64,000 nucleotides of DNA from Thunnus maccoyii. Its lineage: Eukaryota; Chordata; Actinopteri; Scombriformes; Scombridae. Position numbers and translations under genes: made by a program. Positions 33,571 to 44,855 of this stretch are shown here, in pieces. The stretch lies in contig NC_056550.1 of the NCBI RefSeq assembly GCF_910596095.1, positions 1,674,001 to 1,738,000 on the forward strand, written 5' to 3'. The first letter of the stretch is position 1. Each line of letters starts with the position of its first letter. The notes under the pieces were generated by a model. The model was not told the DNA's origin, did not search any database, and saw only the letters and a program-made list of their open reading frames with translations.

Positions 33571-36500
33571 ATGAGTGGAGAAGAGGAAAGATTCAAACTG
33601 GTGGTTGTGGGAGGAGGAGGGGTGGGGAAGAGCGCCCTGACCATCCAGTTCATTCAGGTACCGACTTTCTACATCATCTACCTACTGTGTTATAACTTAG
33701 ACATGGAGCATGTAGTTGAGGCTACAGTAGGCTACATACATGTTGCACATATGTGTGGTACTCTATCATACATGTGGTACTGCACAGGCTGTAATGCATA
33801 ATGTAGATTATTTCCATAACGTCAGGTCGGTGGTGGGAGTAAGTGCACTGTTATAAAGGTTGGAACCATTGACTTTATTGGTTAATAAACCACTAACCAA
33901 CGCTTTATAGATCAGCTATTGGCTATTAGCCTAATTAGACAAATCTTTTGGGCTGCCAGGATATGAAGAATCTCTGGCTGATGTGCCATTAATAGTCAGT
34001 GTCACAGTTTCTCAGGTTGTAACTGGAGTTAGAGTTCTCACAATAAGAATGATCAATTAGCGATGGAGGAAGTAATTAGTTCCTTTACCTCAGTAAAAGT
34101 ACCAATACAACAATGTAAAAATACTACACTACAAGTAAAAGTCCTGCTTGAAAAATCCTACTACAGTAAAAGTACATGTGTATTATGAGCTTGATGTAGT
34201 TAAAGTATTGCAGTAAAAGTAGTGGTTTTTCCCCTCTGACTGATATATTATTATATATGACATCATTAAATTATTAATAGTGAAGCATCCGTGTTAGAGC
34301 AGCATGTTACTGTTGTAGCTGCTGGAGGTGGAGCTACTTTCAACTACTTTATATACAGTTAGCTAGTTTAGTCCAGTGGTTCCCAACCTAGGGGTCAGGC
34401 CCCTCCAAAGGGTCAGCAGATAAATCTGAGGGGTCGTGAGATGATTAATGGGAGAGGAAAGAAGAAAAAACAAAGTTCTGATACACAAATCTGTTTTCAG
34501 TTTTGGACTTTTTCTCTAATCTTTGGTTTTTGGTGAAATATTGGATCATTTGAACATTTATTGAAATGAAAGCATGTGAGAAGTTTAGAGGGAAAAATCA
34601 CTATTTGTTGGAGCTGTTAACAATTCATAGACATGTGAAATGTGACCCCGACTACACACTGCTTTTTATAAAGCGTCAAAAGCCAAAAAGGTTGGAAACC
34701 ACTGGTTTCATCTTTAACAATGTGTTGTATTTTAAAAGCTTGTTATATTATCCATTGTGTCAAATCTTCATCTGAAAAGTAACTAAAGCTGTCAAATAAA
34801 TGTAGTGCAGTAGAAAGTACAATATTTCCCTCTGAAATGTAGTGGAGTGGAAGCATAAAGGAGCATCACATGGAAATACTCAAGTAAAGTACAAGTACCT
34901 CAAAGTACAGTACTTGAGTAAATGTACTTAGTCACTTCCCAGTCTTTAATCTTACATGTAAATAGGTTGTAAATAAATACATTTAGGCCCAGAATCTTTG
35001 CAGCCCTTTTTCAGAAGGTTGGTGGTCAAATGGGCCATTGGACCAAAGATCTAAAAAGCCAAAGCAAATGTTATGCTGGAGGAGGATTTTCACAACCTGG
35101 CGGCAACTCAAGTAACTGATGTATAAAGCATTTGTAAGTAATTTATAAAGCCATTAGAAACAACTTATAAACCATTAGGGTGCCTTATTACAATGTGGAA
35201 CCAATCATGTATACCTCAAATTTTCCAGACTACACATGAGTCAATTAGATGTTTCGGTGTGTTTTTCCAGTCATTACTGTACATTATGAAAATCAGCTTG
35301 CAGTCTTGAGAGTTGCTTGCAGAAGGTCGTCCATCAGAGTAACATCATGTCTGCTTTTATTTCATTTAACTGATGCTGCATGTTAATACATTTGTATAAA
35401 CACAATAACAGTTTTGACAAAAATAAACACTGACACAATGTTCATTATGATGAACTACAGAATTTTTTTATATCAAACATGTTAAAATAACAAAATAAAA
35501 TATATTTGCAGTGAAACAAAACAAAGAAAACAAGAGCAGCAAACGTTCAGTAAGCAACACAAATATAAACCATTGTACACTTGTGGTTGAAATATGCTGT
35601 AAACCACAAGTCAAAGCATGCAAGTGTTATTGAGTTGCACTTGAATGTAAAACAAAATATCACACTGTTTTCCTTCATGTCTGGCTATGATTGGCTGGTC
35701 GCATTGCCCAAACACAGTGAACAAGACAGAACCAGACATTGATCTGTTCCAGCAACAAGCAAGTCAAAGCATTAGAAACTGAAAGGACAAAAACAAAGTG
35801 GCACCCTGGAAGGCAATAAAACACATTCAAAACACTATTGTATGGTGTAGAAAATGTTGCCACTAATGCAAAGTGATTTATAGTAAGCGGGTTACACATG
35901 AAAAAACCGTGCTTGAATTTGGAGGTTTGATATGTTACACATTATTGTGGCCATATTTGAGATCGGGCAACCAGTAGCAGTGCTGCATTTAGTTCTAAAT
36001 GTGACCATTTAACTCAGGTAACCATCACTGATCACTCAAAGGACCGTTTCATTTTTATATTTTTCTAATTGATTAAAAATCTTACATACTTTATGTTGCA
36101 GGCAGCCATTGCTTCAGAATCTCACTGTTAGCTCCTGTCTGTGGTGGTTGGTGGATGTAGATTAACATTAAAGGACATGTTCACAATTTTTCAAGTCTGT
36201 TTTAAAACAACAGTCAGGTGTCCATATGAACAGTGAAAGAGGTTTTCCTCACTGTAATCATTCCTCCTGTTCATACTGGCTATTAAAAGATCCCCTTTAA
36301 ATGTGCTTCAATGTAAGTGATGGAGGACAAAATCCACAGTGTGTCCACACAGTCATTTAGTGCAAAAATGCATTTAAAGTTGATCTGAATCTCATATGAA
36401 GCTTCTTTTTTCAATTGTTCCCAAAGAGGAGAGAGCATAGGTCGCCTAGAGAAAAAGTGCTGCACCCAGCGCTTTTGTCGGAGTGCTCTGACTTTTCTGT

Positions 36501-39500
36501 GTGGCAGCTCCGTGCGCTGCTAGTTGAAAATCTCTGAACTTTTCAGAAAAGCACTGGAGTCGTCACTCTTGCTCCTTTTCAGGTCACCAGTCATATTAGA
36601 TGATCATTGCTCTACGGTTGTCAGATTGCTTCCTCTGCTTCCTCTGCTAGTCTATCATACAATGGCAGTTAGAGTTGTGATACATTGTCATAGAAATTGT
36701 CAAGATATTGTTGTCATAGAAATACAACCCATGCGCAGTGTTTTTTTTCTCTCTTCTTCTTTTTTTCTCTCCAAGCGCTCGGCCAGAGAAGAACGCTGTG
36801 GACACACGCCCTTAGTCATATCAAGTGGATATCTGCCACATTTACAGTCTTTTTAGCATCAAATTCCCTCTTTGTGTTTCCTCAGACAGTGTTTCCCCGT
36901 TGAGCTGTGGTGGAAGTATAGTAACAAAAAGAGTGAAAGATATCTACTTGATTTGACTCATTTGGACGATGAAGCTTCATATTAGCTTCAGATGAACTTT
37001 TAAATACATTTTTGCACAGAAGGAGGACTGTGGATTTTGTCCTCCATCACTTCCATTGTAAGTGCATTATGAAGGGATCTTCTAATGGTCAGTATGAACA
37101 GGAGGAATGATTACAGCATAAAAACATGTTTGAATGTTCATTTGGGCTCCTGACTGTTGTTTTAAGACAGACTTGAAATCAGCATTCTATCATGCTCACA
37201 ATGACATGCAACATTTGCTAATTAGCATAAAACACTACAGCTGAGGCTGATGGGAATGTCATTTTTTTGCAAGTATTGGGTCATAAACAAAGTATTGTGC
37301 AAAAAAAATGACCTGATGATGGAGCTAGATGAGTACATGAGACAAGAGAAAAATGTTAACCTTACATCAGTAGGATTCATCTTCTGGGGACCAAGATCAA
37401 GACAAACCATTGTATTTAAGAGATACAGTCTACTGTAGGATGTATTGAGGCTATTGTCAATCAATAGTAGCCAGCAGCTGCAGTATAAACTGTACCCACA
37501 GCAGTAGCCTGTTATTAACACTCAGTGTGTCTCACAGTCCTACTTTGTGTCAGACTATGACCCCACCATCGAAGACTCCTACACCAAGATCTGTAATGTG
37601 GATGGGAAGGAGACCCGGCTGGACAGTAAGTCTCACTCACACTGGACATGAATTCATAAAATAACTGTTTGTCAGAGTTACTTCAGGGTGTGTGAAAGGG
37701 TTTGTTTGAAAGCAGAGGGTGTGTTGCACAGTGATACGATATGACACAGGCAGTGTGTTTGCTCTCGGGATGTTTCATTCCCTTGTTAGGACTTGTGTTG
37801 CTGCATCAGTGTGTTGGGTCACACTGCAGTTTCACCACACAGTAATATGTGAATCATCAGATGTACGCAAATGAACTCTGTAAAACTTCTAAAACCTTGT
37901 CTGTCTGCTCTTTATATGTCTCCAACATTACTGTGAAAACTATAGTTTAGAGAAATTTCAGCTTCTTGGGTGAACAGAAAAAGTGGGAAAGTCATTATCA
38001 CTTATATGTCATATGTTATACTGTATTGTATAACATATGAAGTATTGTGTCTGTGTCTGTTTTTCTAACCAAAATTCAACCTGTGTGCTGTGGGTGGTGT
38101 AAAGGGTGGGACCAGCATATCATGACACATCGTTTCTCTGTCTCGTGACGGGTTCTGTCAGAGTCCTCAACAGGAACATGGGCTTCCTCAGCTCCAATTT
38201 GTACCTCTCATGTGCTGTTACATTTGGTTCACAGAGCTAAGCGTTTGTTTTTCTGAAAGTTAAATCCCTGGTGATCCCTGGTGGTTTCCAGAATCCTTAA
38301 AGACTTTTGTAACCATCTAGATTAGAAAATATTCCTTCTGCTGTACAAAAAATTACAGATATTACTTATTTCATCGCCTGATTTGTAGGACATGAAAGAA
38401 ACCGAAAAAGTTATTCATTTATTTTTTTCTACATCAATGCTTCTTTCCATTATTTATTATTTTCATACTCAATTATGCACTTATATGTATTTTGTTTTAC
38501 AAAATGAATAAGGACATATATCATTTCTGGCAAAAATCTTTTTGATCATGCCATGGACAGAATAGTTCTCCATCCAGACTGTTAGAAGAGTTTTTGAGGA
38601 TTGTGGAAAAGTGTTGTTAAGCTACCTTCTAGGTCTTTTAAAGGTCTTTAGAGATGCTAAGCTCTGTGACTCAAACTAATGATAAAACACGAGACAAACA
38701 AACTGGGGCTAGGGTTTGCTGTGCTCAGGGGTCTTTCCCATTTCAGCACAGTCAGTATATGTTTGAATTAGCTGGCTTTGCAAAACCTGACATTGATAAT
38801 TTGAGATTACTGGAATCCCATAGCTGTCAGCTGGTTATCAGCATACGGGAAAACAAACAAAGCGTCAGGGTCTGAAAAGCAACTCAACTCTTAGAAATGA
38901 TTGTAAATGAACCAGTGAGTCCTACCCACTCATAGAATACTTAGCTTCCTAACATGCATCATATAACACGCAGCAAGCTCTGATGTAGTTTCCAGATACT
39001 TCCAAGTATATTCATCATTCTCCTCAGCATCATTGGCATTGTGTTGATTTTTATTCCCTTTTAATCAACCTTCATCTAATGCCCTGGAGAATAGAAACCA
39101 CCATTCCTTTACCTCCAGCTTTGTCTGTTAAAGGTTGGTTGTGGCATGCAAGGCAACACGTGAATACAGTATATGACAGGCATGTGTGTGTGTGTGTGTG
39201 TGTGCGTGTGTGTGTATAGTCTTGGATACAGCAGGTCAGGAGGAGTTTGGGGCGATGAGGGAGCAGTACATGCGCTCAGGAGAGGGCTTCCTACTGGTGT
39301 TCGCACTCAACGACCGGGGCAGGTAATGGAAAGTGTGTGTGTGTTGTGTCTCTTTCACCTACTTTGCTTTTAGCTTAATGTGTGCCTCAGATGAATTAAT
39401 AAACGGTTCGTCATCAGTGTAACTGATGTGATGAAATCTCTCAGAGCGTCAGTCTTCCTGTTAAGAGGAAGTGCAATAAGTGGTGGTGAGAGCGGTGGTG

Positions 39501-42500
39501 AGACTGACATGAGAACTCACTATGTACTGTCATTCCGATACATGTACAGGGAGTGGACACACTATTATGTACAATCGATACAGATGGTTGACATGAGTCT
39601 GGATTTTCTTGTTTCTTCGAAGCTGCTTATGATCCATCCAGAGCTGTTGTCAAAGCAACAAGTCCTTAAGCCCAAACCTGCTAAAGTGCAGCTTATTGAC
39701 AGTTAGGTGGATCATGACCAAGACATATTAGGGTTAACCATAAACTCAGTTTTAGATACAAATCTCTCACTTTTTCAGATTTATCATGAAAGACAATTGA
39801 TATAATTATGATTTTAGATGAGAACATGTTGGTTATTGACAATCATCATGATCTGTTGGTGTAATTATCATAATTTAATTTTTATAATGAAGAGTTATCT
39901 TTATTTACACAGGATAAAATAAACAACAAAATAAAAGTTTGTGCACTAAAAAAGAACCACTCCAAATTTCAGCTAAAAGATTCTGAGTTAAAAAACCAAC
40001 AGAGCCAGAACATATGGCATTTAATTTGACATTTCAATGGGAATTTGTCATTTGAACACTAAAACTTATTAAATGTTAAACTCCAAAACTCACTTTGCTG
40101 AAGTATGTTTAAGCAGTTAAAGGACCAGTGTGTAGGATTTAGTGGCATCTAGTGGTGAGGTCGCAGATTGCAACTGACTACCCCTCCCCTGCAAGGCTGG
40201 TAGCAGAACCTACGGTGGCCTCAAAACTAGTAAAAAAACGTGAAAGGCCCTCTCTAGAGCCAGTGTTTGGTTTGTCCGTTCTGGGCTACTGTAGAAACAT
40301 GGCGGTGCAGCATGGCGGGCTCTGTGGAAGAGGACCCGCTCCCTGTGTAGATATAAAGGGCTCATTCTAAGGTAATGAAAGCACAACGATTCTTATTTTC
40401 AGGTGATTATACACTAATGAAAATGTAATATTAATATTATATTCAATTTCTGACAAGTCTGCTCTGCTAGTGCCACTAAATTCTAGACACTGCACCTTTA
40501 AAATTGCTATTTGAGATGTTTTAAGGTTTCATTTTCATAGCAACATCACTCGCAGTACATCCACTGGTAATATGTGATTGTTTAACAGTGATCAAAGTGT
40601 GGAAACATTGTGAAGCACAGTGTAAAACAAAATAAAAGTGGTAACAGTGCAGAAACATAGAGAAAATAAGACTTATGTCCATTGATCTATTGCCCCAGTG
40701 CATGCTGGGAGGGTTCCCAACACACCACACCTACCTCATGTAACTGCAATCACATGATCAGCACTCAGCCAATCATATGAATGCTGATCATGGTTTCAAC
40801 TCTTTACTCATTTTGCCTTTGTTATTAAAATAACTCAATCCAGGATGAAGAAATCAATTAACAAACTGCCTTCCAAGAACCAAATTAGCCAGGTGAGAAT
40901 TAACAGGATTATGTTAGCCTGATAATAGCATGTTAGCCTGAATTAGTCAAGCAACATTTGAAGTACAGGGCCCTGTTCTTCATTTGTGCATCTAATTTTC
41001 TGTGTGTTCCTGCATTGTCACTGCTGTGTTGTTCTACATTGTGTTCCACAATGTTTCCACACTTTCAATTACTGTTAAACTATTAGATGTTACTAGTGAA
41101 CATGGTCAGACTGCCAGTGATGTTGGGTGCATGATCGGCGAGGTTCTCCTCATTGAATATGCATAAGATTCTTAAGTAATCATTATAAACTTGCTATGAA
41201 AAAGGGAACCTTACTGAAAACTCTCAAAAAGCAGCTGTAAACAATTTTCAGCAAAGTGAGTTCTGCAGTTAATCATGTAATATGTTTTAATGTTTCAAAT
41301 ATCATTAAATGTCATATATTCTGCAACATGGGTACTTTAACACTCCAGTGTTTCCGCTTATTTTCACTCGCACATTGTGAGAGCATGATAACATCCTAGT
41401 TACCGTGGAATTGTTTTGAGTCATCCTCCCTCTCTTCTTTAAAGGACATCTGTGTGAAAGGTACTGTTATAAGAGTAGCGTAGCTGCTTTAAGAAAAGGG
41501 AAGAGAGGACTTGACTTGATTGGTCATTATTTTGTCCATTTCTTGTACACAGTTCATTCCGTCTTGTAAGTCAGAATCCATATCAATCCAGGCTTGTTGA
41601 CATTTTGACTGCTAAGTCTTTCACTCTGTCCTCCCAACAGCTACCATGAGGTCCAGAAGTTCCACACTCAGATCCTGAGGGTGAAGGACCGAGACGACTT
41701 CCCCATGGTATTGGTTGGAAACAAGGCAGATCTGGAACAACAAAGAGTGGTAACTAACACCTTCATGTACCATTGTTCCTGGTTCTTGGAATATAGTGGG
41801 GTGCAGAGATAAGCACTACAGAGCCAAGGTCAAAAGAATTTGACCTTTTTTCATCCAAGGTCCAACAACAGGTCCACATGATGCTCAATCTAGGGGATCT
41901 TTACTCTTCTTCAGTAGGCATGAAATTGTTGTTTGGGTTAATGCCAGTGGTAGTTTTCCAATTTTGAGTACCTCTTCAAACCTAACTTCTAAGTTTGGCA
42001 CTAACTTGGTTGAAAAAATGTATCAAATTCTGCAGGAAACCCCTCTAGTCCTGGAGCCTAAGTTCCTGTTCTGTAGAGTTTGAACTGGATTTTAAGAGCT
42101 GTAATATGTTTATCAAGTAAAGCCTCAACAACTGGATTTAGTTTTGGAAGATCTAGTTAACTGATAAATGATAGTCGCTTTCTCTGGTTGAACAGAATTT
42201 TCTGAGGGAAAATATACATTTGAGCAAAATTTCTTGAATTACATTGTAGTTGGCGACTTGATTTGGTTGAGCCTGTAAAGATTTGTGTTACTCAGATGAA
42301 ATCTGGCTTAGTTGATGTGAAAATAATTTAGATGCATTTTCTCCAAATTCAAAGAACTGCTGTAAATCCCTCTTAGTCTCTTATATAAGCTGAGAACAGT
42401 TGCCAAACGGTGCTTTTTAAAATTTCTGAGCTGGCAATGGTTTGAATAAAGAGAACGTGACAGAAGCAGTCGCTTTTAATCACCAGGACAATTTGGGCTA

Positions 42501-44132
42501 AATGCTGTTCAGAAATTTGAAGCTGAGTTGGATTGGACTTTGTTCAGAAATAACAATGCTGCGATATTGCATATTAGTGACTAGTGAAAAAACATATTGT
42601 CAATGAAGAAGTAGTCCAATCTGGAATAGCTATGATGTGCTGAAAAGAGAAAAACAAATACTGACTGACTGAAATACTAATTTAGTTTTCTCCATGGATC
42701 TGTGAGACCCTGCGTTTGTGTAAATGAGTTAAGCAACATAGCAGCTTTGGATAGATCGAACTGGACATCTAACACACAATTCATATGGCAGAATCCTAAA
42801 AAACATATTCCACCCACTGCAGCTCAGAATGGTCCACCAGCCCAGACTTGCTTTACATCTCAAATGTGTGAAAAGAAAAGGTTGAATCATAACAATAGAA
42901 ATTGCCAAAGTTATTCAGTTAAATGTGAAGGTCACACACACACTTGTCTCACATCGATGCTCTTCAGATTAACTGCATGAATCCATTTACTTGTAAATTA
43001 AACTGCTGCAACCATGGAAGCAAACAGCAATCTGTTATGTTTAGTAATTTTTCTTTTCGTTGAAGGAATCAAACCCAGTCCCAGACACATTTCTATTTTC
43101 TATTCTATTCATTAATATTGATATCATTGAAATAGTAAAAGTTAAAAATCTGCTTATGTAGTATCCATTTTCACATCTGGCCAAGGGCTGAGTGTGACAT
43201 TTAGCACCTCTGCTGGTGTGTAAAGTGTTTATACTGTTGGTAGAGCACATTCATTAGCAAGTTTAAGATGCTTGATCCGCAGACGACAAAGATGGATGTA
43301 GATACTTGATCCCATCCTCCCAATGTGTTTGTTTGTTTGAGAACGAGAGCACAGCTGTACAGGATGAAAAGAATGATATGACTGTGTACTACCTTGACAT
43401 TTTTTATTTTTTCTGCAGATCTCTAGGGAGGATGCTCAGGCGTTCGCCAGAGAGAACAGGATCCACTACATGGAGGCTTCGGCCAAGAACCGCTACAACG
43501 TGGATGAAGTCTTCTTGGAACTGGTGCAGATTATCAGGTACAGTCGGTATTTATTTTACTTGTCTTACTTACTGTCCAACAAGCGTTCCCACTGCTCTGC
43601 TTTCTTAAATTATTGATCGTCCTGGTCAATACAGATGCAGTAGTAAAATGGTGGCTACTATTTACTGGAGCACTGCTGCACACACCTGGAAGTACCTGGA
43701 ACTTAGATTTAGTATTACCTCCTGAGCAGTGCCCAAATTTAGTTCCAGCAACTTGTCCCCAAAGCATGAATACACTTTGCATTTTGTTAGGATTCTGCAG
43801 TAGAAAAGGGCTAGAAGTATTTCATCTCACTACCAAGAATCTTCCTAAATTGCACTAAAGTTCCTAGCAAACACTTTTCTCTTCAGATCTTTCAAACATA
43901 CATTAGTCAATATTTGGGATATCAACAGTGAATCAAATGACACTGTAACATGTGTAGGGGGGCACTATAACCCCCTGTGACCAGGGGAAAAACTTTGGAA
44001 TGATTCATTCCTCACTCTCTGTTTCTCCCATTCTTCATCCACAGAAGGTTTCAGGAGATGGAGAGTCCTCCCCCTCCAGCTCATCACACAGGGAAACAGA
44101 AGGGTGGTGGCTGTCCCTGTGTCCTACTCTAA
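33571..44132 (+). CDS. rras: Ras-related protein R-Ras
   Basis: Six exons: 33571-33657, 37538-37625, 39220-39322, 41641-41749, 43419-43537, 44045-44132; 197 residues. A membrane GTPase controlling integrin affinity, adhesion and vascular behaviour. Visible motifs: P-loop GGGGVGKS (14-21), effector region [12 protein letters not shown] (35-46), DTAGQEE with Gln65 (equivalent to Ras Gln61), NKAD, EASAK, and a C-terminal CPCVLL. Its CAAX box ends in Leu, predicting geranylgeranylation, with a nearby Cys available for palmitoylation. [10 protein letters not shown] is the R-Ras signature and separates it from RRAS2/MRAS. Human R-Ras has about 26 extra N-terminal residues; here only MSGEEER precedes the fold. 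Intron 1 (33658-37537) and intron 3 (39323-41640) hold several inverted-repeat elements; introns 2, 4 and 5 show nothing further that I can assign. Confidence 0.95.
34060..34940. mobile_element. Fish interspersed element (AGTAAAAGTACC family), interrupted
   Basis: Left part carries GATGGAGGAAGTAATTAGTT and repeated AGTAAAAGTAC-like words; right part ends AGTACTTGAGTAAATGTACT then TAGTCACTTCCCA. The ends are imperfectly inverted. The hAT element at 34374-34704 is inserted inside it, so this element is the older. Confidence 0.65.
34374..34704. mobile_element. Non-autonomous hAT element with CAGTGGTTCCCAACC ends
   Basis: Inverted ends CAGTGGTTCCCAACCT and AGGTTGGAAACCACTG, 331 bases. The flanking 8-mers GTTTAGTC (34366-34373) and GTTTCATC (34705-34712) agree at 6 of 8 bases, as expected for an aged hAT 8-bp target duplication. 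Confidence 0.8.
36168..37172. mobile_element. TTAA fold-back element, copy 1, with a 405-base insertion
   Basis: Starts TTAAAGGACATGTTCACAAT. The left arm (CATATGAACAGTGAAAGAGG, then ATTCCTCCTGTTCATACTGG) recurs inverted in the right arm (CAGTATGAACAGGAGGAATG). The right terminus is lost after CTTGAAAT. Compared with the copy at 56952, about 36407-36811 is extra sequence of unknown type inserted in the middle. It lies in rras intron 1. Confidence 0.75.
39183..39217. repeat. (TG)n microsatellite at the rras exon 3 acceptor
   Basis: TG run with one CG variant ending in the TATAG acceptor of exon 39220. Confidence 0.95.
40117..40501. mobile_element. TTAA-flanked miniature element (AGTGTGTAGGATTTAGTGG ends)
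   Basis: TTAA then AGGACCAGTGTGTAGGATTT and AGTGGCA at the left; TGCCACTAAATTCTAGACAC and TGCACCTTTAA at the right: inverted ends of nearly 30 bases. A common fish repeat. It contains two ATGGCGG (YY1-like) words and a CATCTAGTGG word. In rras intron 3. Confidence 0.8.
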
Positions 44133-44511
44133 GCACTGTTACTATGGACACCAAAGCCTCGTCCCTCTACAGCTAGTCCAAAAATGAGTGTGTGTGTGTG
44201 TGTGTGAAAGGGTGGTGGGGTGGGGGGATGTATTGGTGGGGGGGAGAGAGATACAGTGCATAATTTTCTTCCCAAATATTTTCATTTGCACTTTTGCCAA
44301 AAAGCAACATGTAAATCAGTGTAATCTTTTATTTTAGTGAAGGGATGTAAAGGGACAGGTTAGTTTGTACTGTTGGCAACATGAAATAATAGTGTCCATG
44401 AGTAGACATCATCACACCAGCACGTGTTATAGAAAGGCTGCTGTTAGAGAGGACATGGCGTCCTGCAGGTACAGATGTCTTCAGTGACATCATCACCACA
44501 GGTACACAGAT

Positions 44512-44512
<1 letters not shown>

Positions 44513-44587
<75 letters not shown>

Positions 44588-44588
44588 T

Positions 44589-44624
<36 letters not shown>

Positions 44625-44659
44625 CACACATATATATATACACACACACACACACAGAT

Positions 44660-44704
<45 letters not shown>

Positions 44705-44705
44705 A
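44513..44705. repeat. Compound TA/TG/CA/TA array with palindromic order
   Basis: (TA)n 44513-44583, (TG)n 44594-44619, TATACACACATATATATA, (CA)n in two blocks to about 44695, then TATATA. TG followed by CA, flanked by TA on both sides, makes the whole array largely self-complementary. Confidence 0.9.
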
Positions 44706-44837
44706 AAATCACATCCCCAATGAATTTCAAACTGTAAAATGAACATGTTAAAAATGTGCATGTAACATTTCAACTTGCTTGTGAAATGTGGCACGCCCAA
44801 AGACATCGAGAGTATATGCTGTCATGCTCCATGCCTT

Positions 44838-44855
44838 CCTGCAGGGGGCAGCAGA
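44838..44855 (+). promoter_or_regulatory. CTCF-like motif
   Basis: CCTGCAGGGGGCAGCAGA fits the CTCF core (CCnnnAGGGGGCAG). It lies between rras and prrg2. Binding is not shown by sequence alone. Confidence 0.35.
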
